The notes: generated by a model not told the origin, from the letters alone. Positions 1-9,902 are shown, numbered from the stretch's first letter. The stretch is DNA of 64,000 bases from Ralstonia wenshanensis (GCF_021173085.1 NZ_CP076412.1:1674001-1738000), one strand, 5' to 3'. Made by a program: numbers and translations.

Positions 1-433
1 CCTCGCGCACTTCGTCGAACAGCCATTCGGCGCCGGGCCCAACGTGGAGGTCCGGCGTGAGTTCCGGCACGAGGTAGTGGTAATTCGTGTCGAACCACTT
101 CGTCATCTCCATGGCCGCATGGTCGGCATTGCCGCGCGCCAGCACGAACGATTGCGCCAGCGTCAGTTGTGCGGCGTCAAAGCCATAGCGCGTGGGAAGG
201 GCGCCGAGCAGGGCAGCCGTCTGCAGCACCTGGTCGTACCAGGCGAAATCACCCACGGTCACAAAGTCGAGGCCCGCGTCGCGCTGGGCAGCCCAGTGGC
301 GCTCGCGCAGGGCACGGCCAGTAGCACGCAGGTCGTCTTCTGACGAGGCGCCCTTCCAGAACGATTCGAGGGCGAACTTCAGCTCGCGTTGTGCGCCGAT
401 GCGCGGGTAGCCGAGGGTATGGATGGTCGTCAT
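1..433 (-). CDS. metE: Cobalamin-independent methionine synthase, N-terminal part (runs off window)
   Basis: 5-methyltetrahydropteroyltriglutamate-homocysteine methyltransferase makes methionine in the cytoplasm without B12. Only the first 144 codons are present, because the gene leaves the window at base 1. Reading from the ATG at 433-431, the N-terminus contains [19 protein letters not shown], the typical MetE opening, followed by the first half of the N-terminal barrel ([26 protein letters not shown]). The catalytic zinc site is in the missing C-terminal half. metR lies divergently upstream with 124 bp between the starts, and a MetR-type palindrome is in that gap, so regulation by MetR with homocysteine is expected. 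Confidence 0.93.
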   Translation of the reverse strand, partial: MTTIHTLGYPRIGAQRELKFALESFWKGASSEDDLRATGRALRERHWAAQRDAGLDFVTVGDFAWYDQVLQTAALLGALPTRYGFDAAQLTLAQSFVLARGNADHAAMEMTKWFDTNYHYLVPELTPDLHVGPGAEWLFDEVRE

Positions 434-523
434 GGTGGTCGCAGGAGAGGCGATTCGTTTTTCAGTCCTGCGATGATCGGCGACCCTCGTCCATGAATCA
501 AATGATATTATTTTCGATAACGT

Positions 524-536
524 TGAATCGTATTCA
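524..536. promoter_or_regulatory. Putative MetR box between metE and metR
   Basis: TGAATCGTATTCA is an inverted repeat TGAA-N5-TTCA, the half-site arrangement reported for E. coli MetR sites. A second TGAA half-site starts at 494. It lies just upstream of metR and about 90 bp upstream of metE, fitting a shared divergent control region. Confidence 0.6.
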
Positions 537-557
537 TATATTGGAAGCCGCACCAAC

Positions 558-1475
558 ATGCTTGAAATCCGCCATCTGCGCACGCTGATCGCCCTGGCCG
601 ACGGTGGCTCCGTTTCGCGCGCTGCCGAGCGGCTGCACCTGACGCAATCGGCGTTGTCGCATCAATTGCGCGCGCTGGAGTCGCATTACGGGCTGGCCGT
701 CGTGCGCCGCAAGGGGCAGACGGTGGAATTGACCGAGGCCGGCGAGCGCATGCTCGAACTCGCGCAAAAGGTCGTCGCCGATATCCAGACCGCAGAGCGC
801 GATCTTGAGCGCATCAAGGGCCGCGCGGCCGGCACGCTGCGCATCGCGCTCGAATGCCACACCTGCTTTGACTGGCTGATGCCTGTAATGGACGCCTTCC
901 GCCAGCGCTGGCCGGAAGTGGAAATGGACCTTGTGTCGGGTTTCCACACCGATCCGCTGGCGCTGCTCAAGGACGGCCGCGCCGACGTCATCATCGGCTC
1001 CGACGCCAAGATGCGGCGTGGCGTGGTGTTTGCGCCGCTGTTCCGCTTCGAGATCCTCGCCGTGTTGCCGGTTGACCACACGCTGCGCAACAAGAAGTGT
1101 CTGGACGCGAAAGACTTTACGGACCAGACACTCATCACGTACCCCGTGCCCGAAGAGCGCATCGATCTCATCCGCCAGGTGCTGACACCTGCCGGCATCG
1201 CCTTCAACCGCCGCACGGCCGAGCTGACCATCGCTGTGCTGCAGCTCGTTGCCAGCCGACGCGGGCTGGCCGCGCTGCCGAGCTGGGGCATCAAGAACTA
1301 CGTCGATTACGAATACGTGGTGGCCAAGCGTGTCGGCAAGGAAGGCCTGTGGAGCGATCTCTACGCCGCCATGACGCGCGACTACGCACAGGCACCGTTT
1401 GCGCAGGACTTTATCGAGACGGCCAAGTCGATCTGCTTTGCGCAGTTGCCGGGGCTGATGCCGCTAGACGCGTAA
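558..1475 (+). CDS. metR: LysR-type activator of methionine biosynthesis
   Basis: 305-residue LysR-family protein. The N-terminal winged helix-turn-helix (residues about 1-60, [24 protein letters not shown]) is followed by the two-lobed effector domain, which in MetR senses homocysteine. The divergent position next to metE and the [10 protein letters not shown] start are typical of MetR. The stop codon at 1473-1475 directly abuts the stop of the convergent LysR gene on the other strand, with no intergenic base. Confidence 0.92.
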   Translation: MLEIRHLRTLIALADGGSVSRAAERLHLTQSALSHQLRALESHYGLAVVRRKGQTVELTEAGERMLELAQKVVADIQTAERDLERIKGRAAGTLRIALECHTCFDWLMPVMDAFRQRWPEVEMDLVSGFHTDPLALLKDGRADVIIGSDAKMRRGVVFAPLFRFEILAVLPVDHTLRNKKCLDAKDFTDQTLITYPVPEERIDLIRQVLTPAGIAFNRRTAELTIAVLQLVASRRGLAALPSWGIKNYVDYEYVVAKRVGKEGLWSDLYAAMTRDYAQAPFAQDFIETAKSICFAQLPGLMPLDA

Positions 1476-2396
1476 TCAGGCGCGTTCCTTCAGGGGCAGG
1501 CGCGGCAGCTTGCCTTGCAGCCCCTCTTTGAGAAAGTCCAACAAATGCCGCGTGGCCAGCGTCCGATACCGGCTTGGCATCGCCAGCATGTAAAGGCGGC
1601 TACCGAACACGCTGAATCGGTAGCCGGGCAGCACGCGTTTGACGTGGCCTTCGCGCAGATCATCAGCAGCGGCGTAATAGGGCAGGATTCCCAGGCCGTT
1701 GCCCGCACGCACGGCGGCCTGCAGGAACAGATAGTTGTCGGATGAGACGCCGGGGTCCAACGTGACGAGCGTCCGTTCATCGCCCAGTTGCGCCGATAGC
1801 CGCAACGGTTGTCCGACGGCCGGCGCACTGACGATGGCGTGCCCGGCCAACGCCTCGAGTGTTTTCGGCACGCCATGCGCGGCCAGGTAATCCGGCGCCG
1901 CGCACAGCACCCAGTCAACTTCATCAAGCAGCGTGGCAACGAGCGATTCCGGCGGGTTCGAGACGATGCGCAGCGCCACGTCCACATCTTCGCCAATCAG
2001 GTCGGACACGCGGTTGTCGAACCGCACATCAAGACGGATGTCCGGATACGCACGCTTGAATGCCACCAGCAGTGGTGACACCAGCAGGTGCCCCAGCCCC
2101 GTCGGCACCGACAGGCGCACGCTGCCTTGCAGCGACTTACCCAGCGACGAGACCAGCGCATCGGCGGCGGCCATTTCGCGCAGGATGCTGCGGCCGTGTT
2201 CGTAGATGCCGGCGCCCACCTCCGTCGGCTCCACGCGGCGGGTGGTCCGACGCAGCAGTTGCACACCCAGTGCGCGCTCAAACGCCTTCAGCCGGTGGCT
2301 CACGTTGGAGCGCGTGGTCTGCAGCCGGCGCGCCGCCGCCGACAGGTTGCCCGCGTCGACGATTTCCACAAACAGCTTGAGCGCATTCAGGTCCAT
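1476..2396 (-). CDS. LysR family transcriptional regulator
   Basis: LysR regulator of 306 residues, taking the ATG at 2396 (MDLNALKLFVEIVDAG). The longer reading frame adds 24 residues with no family resemblance. The HTH (NLSAAARRLQTTRSNVSHRLKAFE) and the RTTRRVEPTEVG segment belong to the CrgA-like branch of LysR proteins. It is divergent from the acyl-CoA dehydrogenase at 2510, which may be its target, though this is only positional. The effector is unknown. Confidence 0.88.
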   Translation of the reverse strand: MDLNALKLFVEIVDAGNLSAAARRLQTTRSNVSHRLKAFERALGVQLLRRTTRRVEPTEVGAGIYEHGRSILREMAAADALVSSLGKSLQGSVRLSVPTGLGHLLVSPLLVAFKRAYPDIRLDVRFDNRVSDLIGEDVDVALRIVSNPPESLVATLLDEVDWVLCAAPDYLAAHGVPKTLEALAGHAIVSAPAVGQPLRLSAQLGDERTLVTLDPGVSSDNYLFLQAAVRAGNGLGILPYYAAADDLREGHVKRVLPGYRFSVFGSRLYMLAMPSRYRTLATRHLLDFLKEGLQGKLPRLPLKERA

Positions 2397-2509
2397 GACG
2401 GCACGCCAGATTGGTGAATGAGGCTCGACATTCTGTTGATGCCGGCCCCGATTGTCAAAACGTCCCAACCCGGTAACATCGGCCGGAATATCCCACAGGA
2501 ACCAGCGAC

Positions 2510-3667
2510 ATGGCGCTCGACGACGAATCCTTCGGCCTGCTGCAGCAATCGGTGCAGCGCTTCATCCAGGAACGGCTCGTGCCGGCGGAAAACATCCTCG
2601 AGGAAGAGGATGACGTGCCCGCCGACATCGTTGCCGACATGAAAGAGATGGGCCTCTTCGGCCTGTCGATTCCGGAGGCGTACGGCGGCATTGGCCTGGC
2701 GATGGCCCAGGAGTGCGAGGTGGCATACGACCTCGGGCACACGGCGCTGGCCTTTCGCTCGGTGTTCGGCACCAACGTAGGCATCGGCTCGCAGGGCATC
2801 CTGATGGACGGCACCGATGCGCAGAAGGCCGATTACCTGCCTCGCATCGCCAGTGGTGAGCTGATCATCTCGTTTGCCCTGACGGAGCCGAATGCCGGGT
2901 CGGATGCTGCATCGCTGCAAACGCGTGCCACGCTGGACGGCGATCACTACGTCATCAACGGCACCAAGCGTTTCATCACCAACGCGCCGCGCGCCGGGGC
3001 ATTCACGCTGATGGCGCGCACGGGCGGCGAAGGCGCGGGCGGTATCTCGGCCTTTATCGTGCCAGCCGATACGCCGGGCATCACGCTCGGCAAGCCCGAC
3101 AAGAAGATGGGGCAGCGCGGCACCAAGACGTGCGATGTGATGCTCGACAACGTGCGCGTGCCGGCGGCCAACATCATTGGCGGCGTGGCGGGCCAGGGCT
3201 TCAAGACAGCAATGAAGGTGCTGGACCGCGGCCGCCTGCACATCTCGGCGCTGGCGTGCGGCATGGCGCACCGGCTGATTGCTGATGCGGTGGCGTATGC
3301 CAAGGAACGCAAGCAGTTCGGCCAGCCCATCGCAGACTTTCAGTTGATCCAGGCCATGCTGGCCGACAGCCAGGCGGAGCTGTACGCCGGGATGTCGATG
3401 GTGCGCGACTGCGCGCGCCGCTACGACGCCAAGCCCGTCGGTAAACAGGACCACGAAGTCAGCATGCTGGCGTCGTGCACCAAGATGTTCTGTACGGAGA
3501 TGGTCGGCCGCGTGGCCGATCGCGCGGTGCAGATTCACGGTGGCGCGGGCTACATTGCCGAGTACAAGGCCGAGCGCTTCTATCGCGATGTGCGCCTGCT
3601 GCGCTTGTACGAAGGCACCACGCAGATCCAGCAGCTCATCATCGCCAAGAACCTGCTGCGCGACTAG
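2510..3667 (+). CDS. Acyl-CoA dehydrogenase family protein
   Basis: 385-residue FAD-dependent acyl-CoA dehydrogenase, the usual length. It should catalyse alpha,beta-desaturation of an acyl-CoA and pass electrons to ETF. Visible signatures are FALTEPNAGSDA (flavin/substrate contact), KRFITNA, the RKQFGQPIADFQ helix, and the C-terminal QIHGGAGYIAEY and LYEGTTQIQ segments; the Glu of YEGT is the catalytic-base position in most family members. It stands alone between a divergent LysR gene and a PaiB-like gene, so chain-length or branch specificity cannot be assigned. Confidence 0.9.
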   Translation: MALDDESFGLLQQSVQRFIQERLVPAENILEEEDDVPADIVADMKEMGLFGLSIPEAYGGIGLAMAQECEVAYDLGHTALAFRSVFGTNVGIGSQGILMDGTDAQKADYLPRIASGELIISFALTEPNAGSDAASLQTRATLDGDHYVINGTKRFITNAPRAGAFTLMARTGGEGAGGISAFIVPADTPGITLGKPDKKMGQRGTKTCDVMLDNVRVPAANIIGGVAGQGFKTAMKVLDRGRLHISALACGMAHRLIADAVAYAKERKQFGQPIADFQLIQAMLADSQAELYAGMSMVRDCARRYDAKPVGKQDHEVSMLASCTKMFCTEMVGRVADRAVQIHGGAGYIAEYKAERFYRDVRLLRLYEGTTQIQQLIIAKNLLRD

Positions 3668-3771
3668 GCTGGCTCTAATAATTCGCCTGAATTTGGCTCT
3701 GTTTTGGAGCCACGTTCTGGCTCAGAATGGGCGTTTTCCTGTTCGATTGCACGGTCGCTGCCGGAGTCGCC

Positions 3772-4410
3772 ATGTACATTCCCGCCCATTTTGAAGAATC
3801 GCGCCCCAACGCGTTGCACGACCTGATCGCGCAGAACCCGTTCGGGACGCTCGTCACGCATGGCGAGCATGGGTTGGACGCGAATCACATTCCGTTCCTG
3901 CTGCTGCCGGAAGAGGGCGAGCTTGGCATGCTGCAGGCTCACGTGGCACGCGCCAACCCGGTCTGGAAAGACGTCGCCAACGGCGATGAGGTGCTCGTCA
4001 TCTTCCGCGCGGGCGATGCGTACATTTCGCCGACGTGGTATCCGAGCAAGCACGAAGCCCACAGGCAGGTGCCGACGTGGAACTACCGTGTGGTGCATGC
4101 GCATGGCCGCATCACCGTGCGTGACGATGAGCGTTTTGTACGCGGTGTGGTGGCTCGCCTGACGCGCACGCATGAGGCATCGCAACCTACGCCGTGGAAG
4201 ATGTCCGATGCCCCGGCCGACTACACCGACACGCTGCTCAAGATGATTGTCGGCATCGAGATCGAAATCACTCGCATCGAAGGCAAACTCAAGCTGAGCC
4301 AGAACAAGGAAACACGGGACATCGTGGGCGCCGGCGAGGCGCTCAAGGCGAACGGCGAGCGCGTGATCAGCGATGCGATGCTCGCTTGCGCCGCTGCCAA
4401 GACGGAATAA
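3772..4410 (+). CDS. PaiB-like FMN-binding negative transcriptional regulator
   Basis: 212-residue protein of the FMN-binding split-barrel family related to Bacillus PaiB. The start MYIPAHFEESR, the HIPFLLLP segment, the DAYISPTWYPSK motif and the PTWNYRVVHAHG strand are characteristic. I chose the ATG at 3772 because family members begin MYxPxHF; the upstream in-frame ATG at 3727 adds an unrelated stretch. PaiB was named as a regulator of sporulation/protease genes in Bacillus, but in proteobacteria the role is generally unknown and a flavin-linked enzymatic role is equally possible. Confidence 0.85.
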   Translation: MYIPAHFEESRPNALHDLIAQNPFGTLVTHGEHGLDANHIPFLLLPEEGELGMLQAHVARANPVWKDVANGDEVLVIFRAGDAYISPTWYPSKHEAHRQVPTWNYRVVHAHGRITVRDDERFVRGVVARLTRTHEASQPTPWKMSDAPADYTDTLLKMIVGIEIEITRIEGKLKLSQNKETRDIVGAGEALKANGERVISDAMLACAAAKTE

Positions 4411-4452
4411 AAGAGGGAGCGACGGACTGCTCATCCGCCGCCCCGCACTGCG

Positions 4453-5724
4453 TTACTTCACGCCGCGCGCCGGCAGAATCTCGCCGCGCACTTCCCCAAA
4501 GCCAACCCGATAGCCATCGCCCTGGCACCAGCCGGTCATGATGACTTCGTCGCCGTCTTCCAGGAACGCGCGCGTGATGCCGTTGCCGAGATCAAGCGGC
4601 TGCTTGCCGTTGAGCGTCAGCTCCAGCAGGCTGCCGTACGAATCCGGCGTCGTGCCGCTGATGGTGCCGGAGCCCATCAGGTCGCCCACGCGCACGTTGC
4701 AGCCGGACACGGTGTGGTGCGCAAGTTGTTGCGCCATCGTCCAGTACATCGCGCGGAAGTTGGTGCGGGCGATGGTGGTGCGTTCGCCGCCGTGGGGGCG
4801 CAGTGCAGTTTCGAGGGCGATGTCGTAGGCGTTCGGCCGGCTCTGTCGCAGGTATTCCAGCGGCTCAGGCGATTGCGCCGGGTTGGTCACGCGGAACGGC
4901 TCCAGCGCGTCCATCGTCACGATCCATGGCGAGATCGATGTACCGAACCCCTTCGAGTTGAACGGGCCGAGCGGCACGTATTCCCATTGCTGGATGTCGC
5001 GCGCGCTCCAGTCGTTGAGGAGCACGACGCCGAACATATGATCCGGTGCCGCGTCGACGGAAACCGGCTCACCCAGCGCGCTCGGCTTGCCGACCACAAA
5101 GGCCATCTCCAGCTCGTAGTCCAGTTTGCGGCAGGCCGTGAAGATCGGGCGCGGCTGATCGGGCAGCTTGATCTGGCCCATCGGGCGGTGCAGCGGGGTG
5201 CCGCTTACCACCACGGAGCTGGCGCGGCCGTTGTAGCCGATCGGGATTTCCAGCCAGTTGGGCAGCAGCGCGTTCTCGGGATCACGGAACATGCGGCCGA
5301 CGTTGGTGGCGTGTTCCTTCGATGAATAGAAATCCGTGTAGCCCGGGATGTCGATGGGCAGATGCATCACCGCATGCGCCTGCGGCACGAGCGCGCGAGT
5401 GTGCAGCGTGGCGTTGTCGCGCACGTGGGTGTCGTTCACGCTGAATAGCGCTTGCAGCTTCTTGCGCGTTTCTGCCCACACGGGCTTGCCGAGGGCGATG
5501 AAACTGTTGAGCTTGCCGGTGCGGAACGTGCCGCGTGTGGATGCGGGCAGCAGGCCGGCGTCATCCAGCACGCCGAGATCGATGACTTGATCGCCCAGCG
5601 CGACGCCTGCGCGTGGCGACGGGTTTTCTTTGGTGGAGAAGATGCCGAAGGGCAGGTTTTCCAGCGGGAAGTGCGTGTCGGGAGTGTTGGCGGATTCTAG
5701 CCAGCTTAGTTGTCGGGTGGTCAT
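4453..5724 (-). CDS. fahA: Fumarylacetoacetase
   Basis: 423-residue fumarylacetoacetase, the last step of tyrosine/homogentisate catabolism, which hydrolyses fumarylacetoacetate to fumarate and acetoacetate. The N-terminal SH3-like domain is followed by the FAH fold. Metal and catalytic positions are visible: DFYSSKEHATNVG (metal Asp and the catalytic His), YELEMAFVVG (metal Glu pair) and LLNDWSARDIQQWEYVPLG, then SKGFGTSISPW (Asp and Lys). It follows hmgA in the same direction with about 300 bp between them, occupied by a dispersed repeat. Maleylacetoacetate isomerase, which supplies the substrate, is not encoded here. Confidence 0.95.
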   Translation of the reverse strand: MTTRQLSWLESANTPDTHFPLENLPFGIFSTKENPSPRAGVALGDQVIDLGVLDDAGLLPASTRGTFRTGKLNSFIALGKPVWAETRKKLQALFSVNDTHVRDNATLHTRALVPQAHAVMHLPIDIPGYTDFYSSKEHATNVGRMFRDPENALLPNWLEIPIGYNGRASSVVVSGTPLHRPMGQIKLPDQPRPIFTACRKLDYELEMAFVVGKPSALGEPVSVDAAPDHMFGVVLLNDWSARDIQQWEYVPLGPFNSKGFGTSISPWIVTMDALEPFRVTNPAQSPEPLEYLRQSRPNAYDIALETALRPHGGERTTIARTNFRAMYWTMAQQLAHHTVSGCNVRVGDLMGSGTISGTTPDSYGSLLELTLNGKQPLDLGNGITRAFLEDGDEVIMTGWCQGDGYRVGFGEVRGEILPARGVK

Positions 5725-5811
5725 GATGGGGGCGATGGTTTGTTTGTTGAGTCGGTTGTTGCTTGACGTTGCTGGCGCATCTGCTGTTTCACCCCCTGCC
5801 GGGGGCGACTC

Positions 5812-5837
5812 ACTTTCTTTGTCTTGCCAAAGAAAGT
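5812..5837. repeat. Dispersed palindromic repeat (Ralstonia/Burkholderia-type hairpin) in the hmgA-fahA gap
   Basis: CTTTCTTTG-TCTTGC-CAAAGAAAG forms a perfect hairpin of 9 bp, or 10 bp with the flanking A-T pair, preceded by a C/G-rich CCCCTGCCGGGGGCGACTC stretch and followed by a partial repeat GCAAAGAAAGG. I recall very similar intergenic copies in Ralstonia and related genomes; copy number cannot be checked here. It fills the 307-bp gap 5725-6031, in which I see no gene, and may reduce hmgA-to-fahA readthrough. Confidence 0.6.
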
Positions 5838-6031
5838 AAGCAAAGAAAGGCGCGCCCGAGATGGCGAAAGATTCCTTGAATTTATGACGCAGAGAGGGGA
5901 AGGGAAAAACGCGCTTCGCTCAGACAGTTTCCCTTCCTTTTTCCTCCCTGCAACAGAAATTTAAGGCGCCATCTAGGGCGGGGTACGGCCACACCTTCGC
6001 GGCGCTTGCCTTGGCGTCAAGGTGGATTTGG

Positions 6032-7378
6032 TTAGCGCTTGCTTGGGTCGAAATGCTTCTTCAGGCCTTGCCAGCATTCGAAGTACTTGGCCTGCAGTTG
6101 CGCCGATTCCGCTGCGAAGCGCGTGGGGCGGATCACGGCTGGCGTTTCGAACATGAAGGCCATCGTTGCGTCGACCTTGTGCGGCTTGGTGGTGTCGCCG
6201 TTGCTGGCTTTCTCGAACGTGTCGGCGTCGGGGCCGTGGCCGCTCATGCAGTTGTGCAGGCTGGCGCCGCCGGGCACGAAGCCTTCGGCCTTGGCGTCGT
6301 ACACGCCCTGGATCAGGCCCATGAATTCGCTGGCGACGTTGCGGTGGAACCAGGGCGGGCGGAACGTGTTTTCGGCGGCCAGCCAGCGCGGCGGGAAGAT
6401 CACGAAGTCGATCGTGTCCACACCCGGCGTGGCGGACGGGCTTTGCAGCACCAGGAAGATCGAGGGGTCCGGATGGTCGTAGCTGATCGAGCCGATGGTG
6501 TTGAACAGGCGCAGGTCGTACTTGTACGGCGCGAGATTGCCGTGCCAGGCTACGACGTCCAGCGGCGAGTGGCCGATCTTCGCGGTCCACAGGCTGCCCT
6601 GGAATTTTGCGACGAGTTCGAAGGCGCCCTCGCGGTCTTCGTACCACGCGTGCGGTGTGAGGAAGTCGCGGGGGTTGGCCAGGCCGTTCGAGCCGATGAC
6701 GCCCAGGTCCGGCAGGCGGAAGAGCGCGCCGAAGTTCTCGCAGATGTAGCCGCGCGCGTCGCCGTCGGGCAATTCGACACGGAAGCGCACGCCGCGCGGG
6801 ACGACGACAATCTCCAGCGGCTCGACATCAACCACGCCCATCTCCGTCAGCAGGCGCAGTCGGCCTTGCTGCGGGACGATCAGCAGCTCGCCGTCAGCGT
6901 TGTAGAAGAAGCGGTCGGTCATCGACGCGTTGGCTGCGTATAGGTGGATGCCGCAGCCGGTTTGCGCGTCGGGCCCGCCATTGCCGGCGAAGGTGACGAT
7001 GCCGTCGATGAAATCGGTGCCGGCAGCCGGTGCGGGCAGCGGGTCCCAGCGCAACTGGTTGGGCGAGGGCGGCACCTCGTTGAAGCTGCTGTGGAAGCGG
7101 CCCTGCGCCATGGCCTCGAACGGCAGATGCACGGCGCCCGGGCGAATGCGATATAGCCACGAGCGGCGGTTGTGCGCGCGCGGGGCGGTGAACGCCGTGC
7201 CGGAAATCTGTTCCGCATACAGGCCATACGGCGCCTTCTGCGGGGAGTTCTGGCCGTGCGGCAGCGCACCGGGCAGGGCTTCGGTGGCGAACTCGTTGCC
7301 GAAGCCGCTCTGGTAAGCGGGCCGGTCCAGCGACGCGGGGGTGAATGCGTTCTTGGCCGTCGGGGCGAGCATGTTCAT
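6032..7378 (-). CDS. hmgA: Homogentisate 1,2-dioxygenase
   Basis: 448-residue non-haem iron dioxygenase that opens the ring of homogentisate to maleylacetoacetate. Family features include [19 protein letters not shown] near the N-terminus, WLYRIRPG, and the iron-binding region near residues 340-385, where [14 protein letters not shown] supplies His and Glu and the HGPD motif supplies the second His. It lies downstream of the aromatic transporter gene and upstream of fahA on the same strand, forming a compact homogentisate degradation unit. Phenylalanine/tyrosine breakdown or imported homogentisate-yielding aromatics would feed it. Confidence 0.96.
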   Translation of the reverse strand: MNMLAPTAKNAFTPASLDRPAYQSGFGNEFATEALPGALPHGQNSPQKAPYGLYAEQISGTAFTAPRAHNRRSWLYRIRPGAVHLPFEAMAQGRFHSSFNEVPPSPNQLRWDPLPAPAAGTDFIDGIVTFAGNGGPDAQTGCGIHLYAANASMTDRFFYNADGELLIVPQQGRLRLLTEMGVVDVEPLEIVVVPRGVRFRVELPDGDARGYICENFGALFRLPDLGVIGSNGLANPRDFLTPHAWYEDREGAFELVAKFQGSLWTAKIGHSPLDVVAWHGNLAPYKYDLRLFNTIGSISYDHPDPSIFLVLQSPSATPGVDTIDFVIFPPRWLAAENTFRPPWFHRNVASEFMGLIQGVYDAKAEGFVPGGASLHNCMSGHGPDADTFEKASNGDTTKPHKVDATMAFMFETPAVIRPTRFAAESAQLQAKYFECWQGLKKHFDPSKR

Positions 7379-7441
7379 GGTGAAGTCCTTGGAGAAAAAG
7401 TCAGGAGCGTCTTCAGGGAAAGCGTAGTCGTTACCGAGCCA

Positions 7442-8851
7442 TCAGGCGGGCTTGCCGGTTGGGCGACCCGAGGCAAAGCGAGCGGCGTCCGGGCCACTGG
7501 CGGCCAGCGTAAGCGCCAGCACCATGCCGAACGACACCATCGCCGGCACCGCAGCGGCCGAGAACAAAGCCGGGCCGCTCCACTGCATCGCAATCAGTTG
7601 CCCGCCAATCACCGGGCCGATTACGGAGCCGATACGGCCCACGCCCAGGCTCCAGCCGATACCGGTGGCGCGCAGCGTGGTGGGGTAATACGTGGCGGCC
7701 AGCGCATTTACCGCCGGCTGCCCGCCGACGATGCAGAAGCCGGCTACGAACACCACCGCCACCAGCATGGGCAGCGCAGCCGCCACATGGCCGATCAGCC
7801 CAACGGTGACGCAGGCGATCAGGAAGCACACGGCCAGCACGCGCACAAAGCCCAGGCGATCGATCAGCCGGCCCAGCGTGAGCGTGCCGATCACGCCGCC
7901 CACCTGCAGCGCGGTCGCCACCAGCACAGCGGTATCCGTCGGATACCCCACATCGCGAATCAGCGTTGGCAGCCAGTTCGAGAGGAAATACAGGTCGATC
8001 AGGTTCATGAAGTTGATGACCCACAGCACGAGCGTGACCTTGGCGCGGCCTTCCGTGAAGAGCGCAGAGACCGGCATGCCACGCGCGGCCGCCTCGGGCA
8101 CCACGAATTGCGTTTGTGCGTTCACCTGCAGTTGCGGGGCGAGCTTGCCCAGCCAGCGAGCCAGACGTTGATGGCGCGTTTGCTGCATTTGCCCATGGCC
8201 CTTGAGCACCAGGTATTGCAGGGATTCCGGCAGCCACAGCACCATCATCACGCCAATGGCGAGGGGTACGAGGCCGCCCACCAGAAACACCGACTGCCAG
8301 CCGAAGCGTGAAAGCAGCGCCGCGCTCACAAAGCCGCCCAGTGCCGCGCCCACGGTAAAGCCGCACGACACCAGCATCATCCACGTCACGCGGGAGCGCG
8401 CGGGGCTGAACTCGCCGGCCAGCGCCATCGCATTGGGCATGATGCAACCCAGCCCCAGGCCGGTGACAAAGCGCAGGATAAGCAGGGCGCTCACCGTTTC
8501 CACCTGCGTGGTGGCCAGCATGCACGCTGCAAAAAAGAAGGTCGCAACGATCAGCACCGGCCGCCGCCCGAAGCGGTCGCCCAGCACGCCAAACACCAGC
8601 GAGCCGACCAGCATGCCGAACAGCCCCGCGCCAAATACCGGCCCGAGGCTCGCCTTGGTGATGTTCCAGTCCTTGATGATGGCGGGCGCCACATAGCCCA
8701 TGGCCTGCACGTCAAAGCCGTCGATGATCAGGCACAGGCCGCAGATGGCAAGCAACAGGATCTGGAATCCGCCGACCTTGCCTTGATCAATCAGGCGGGC
8801 GAGGTCGATGGACGTGGATGGCGCTTCATGAGCAGCGGGAGCAGGGCGCAT
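7442..8851 (-). CDS. MFS transporter, aromatic acid:H+ symporter type
   Basis: 469-residue inner-membrane major facilitator with about 12 membrane segments. It belongs to the AAHS group (PcaK/BenK/MhpT-like): CGLCLIIDGFDVQAMGYVAP carries the conserved Asp in helix 1, and GDRFGRRPVLI is the loop 2-3 motif. It precedes hmgA by about 60 bp on the same strand, and the LysR gene at 8985 is divergent. The likely cargo is an aromatic acid entering the homogentisate route, by context only. Confidence 0.88.
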   Translation of the reverse strand: MRPAPAAHEAPSTSIDLARLIDQGKVGGFQILLLAICGLCLIIDGFDVQAMGYVAPAIIKDWNITKASLGPVFGAGLFGMLVGSLVFGVLGDRFGRRPVLIVATFFFAACMLATTQVETVSALLILRFVTGLGLGCIMPNAMALAGEFSPARSRVTWMMLVSCGFTVGAALGGFVSAALLSRFGWQSVFLVGGLVPLAIGVMMVLWLPESLQYLVLKGHGQMQQTRHQRLARWLGKLAPQLQVNAQTQFVVPEAAARGMPVSALFTEGRAKVTLVLWVINFMNLIDLYFLSNWLPTLIRDVGYPTDTAVLVATALQVGGVIGTLTLGRLIDRLGFVRVLAVCFLIACVTVGLIGHVAAALPMLVAVVFVAGFCIVGGQPAVNALAATYYPTTLRATGIGWSLGVGRIGSVIGPVIGGQLIAMQWSGPALFSAAAVPAMVSFGMVLALTLAASGPDAARFASGRPTGKPA

Positions 8852-8931
8852 GGTGGTCTCCGGTGGCGGCGTTGCCGCTCTGTTCTGGATTTTTGGTATG
8901 CGCGTATTGTCCGGATTGGGTGAAAATTTGA

Positions 8932-8964
8932 AATATCAATGCGAGAATGCATGCTATTGATATT
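8932..8964. promoter_or_regulatory. Large inverted repeat, probable LysR operator
   Basis: AATATCAAT and ATTGATATT are perfect 9-bp inverted repeats separated by 15 nt, between the divergent MFS (start 8851) and LysR (start 8985) genes. The position about 20 bp before the LysR start fits an autoregulatory recognition site with control of the transporter-hmgA-fahA unit. Confidence 0.6.
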
Positions 8965-8984
8965 GTGAATGTGGGGCGACCGCC

Positions 8985-9902
8985 ATGCTCAATCTGCGGG
9001 ACGTGGACCTGAACCTGCTGGTGCTGTTTCAGGAAATCCTGCGCGAAAAGCGCATTTCCATCGTGGCCGAGCGGCTGGGCCTGTCGCAACCGGCGGTGAG
9101 CAACGCGCTGTCGCGCCTGCGCCAGACCTTCGACGACGAACTCTTTGTCCGCACCCCGCGCGGCATGATGCCGACGGCACTTGCCGAGCAATTGGCTGAA
9201 CCGGTGGCCACCGCGCTCGACACGCTGCAACGCGCCTTCGGCCAGCGCACGCACTTTGATGCGGCCACTTCCACGCGCACCTTCACCATTGCCATGAGCG
9301 ATGTTGGCGAGGTGTATTTCATGCCAGTGCTGGCGCAGTTATGTGCCGAGCAGGCGCCGGGCGTGCGCCTCGACACCCTGCGTGCGGGCGGGTTCGACAT
9401 GAAGGCCGAGATGGAGGCCGGTGCCATTGACCTTGCCATCGGCGCCTTCGATGATCTTTCCGGCGAGAGCCTCTTCCAGCGTCGCCTGTTCCGGCAGGAT
9501 TACGTGACCATGTTCCGGCGCGGCCATGCGCTGTCGGAGGGCAAGCTCACGCTGGAGCGCTTTCGCGCCGCGTCGCACCTGGTGGTGGCAAGTTCGGCCA
9601 GCCCCTACAACGCCATCGGGCCGCTGCTCGACAAGGCGGGCATCACGCAGTCGGCGCGCTTTTCGGTGCCGCACTTCGTGGCGGTGCCGTACATCGTCAG
9701 CACGACCGATCTGGTGGTGACGGTGCCGCGCAAGCTGGCCGAGCGCGCGGCGCCGCCGTTTGGGTTGGAGTTCGTGGCACCGCCGCTCAAGCTGCCCGCG
9801 CTGCAAACGAATGTGTTCTGGCACCGGCGTTTCCATCAGGACGCCGGCAACCAGTGGCTGCGCAACCTCGTCGCGCAGCGCTTTGCCGAGTTGGAACGCT
9901 AG
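8985..9902 (+). CDS. LysR family regulator, divergent from the aromatic transporter/hmgA unit
   Basis: 305-residue LysR regulator. Its opening MLNLRDVDLNLLVLFQEILREKRIS and the PRGMMPTALAEQL segment put it in the NodD/LinR-like branch often controlling aromatic catabolism. The HTH is residues about 20-45 (SIVAERLGLSQPAVSNALSRLR), followed by the periplasmic-binding-like effector domain. It is divergent from the transporter and shares a 133-bp control region containing a 33-bp inverted repeat. The effector is unknown; homogentisate or a precursor is a contextual guess. Confidence 0.88.
   Translation: MLNLRDVDLNLLVLFQEILREKRISIVAERLGLSQPAVSNALSRLRQTFDDELFVRTPRGMMPTALAEQLAEPVATALDTLQRAFGQRTHFDAATSTRTFTIAMSDVGEVYFMPVLAQLCAEQAPGVRLDTLRAGGFDMKAEMEAGAIDLAIGAFDDLSGESLFQRRLFRQDYVTMFRRGHALSEGKLTLERFRAASHLVVASSASPYNAIGPLLDKAGITQSARFSVPHFVAVPYIVSTTDLVVTVPRKLAERAAPPFGLEFVAPPLKLPALQTNVFWHRRFHQDAGNQWLRNLVAQRFAELER

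Noticed and set aside
7172-8311. Long + strand open frame of 379 codons opposite hmgA and the MFS gene
   Set aside because: Composition is Arg/His/Gln-rich with no family pattern; it mirrors codon bias of the real minus-strand genes.
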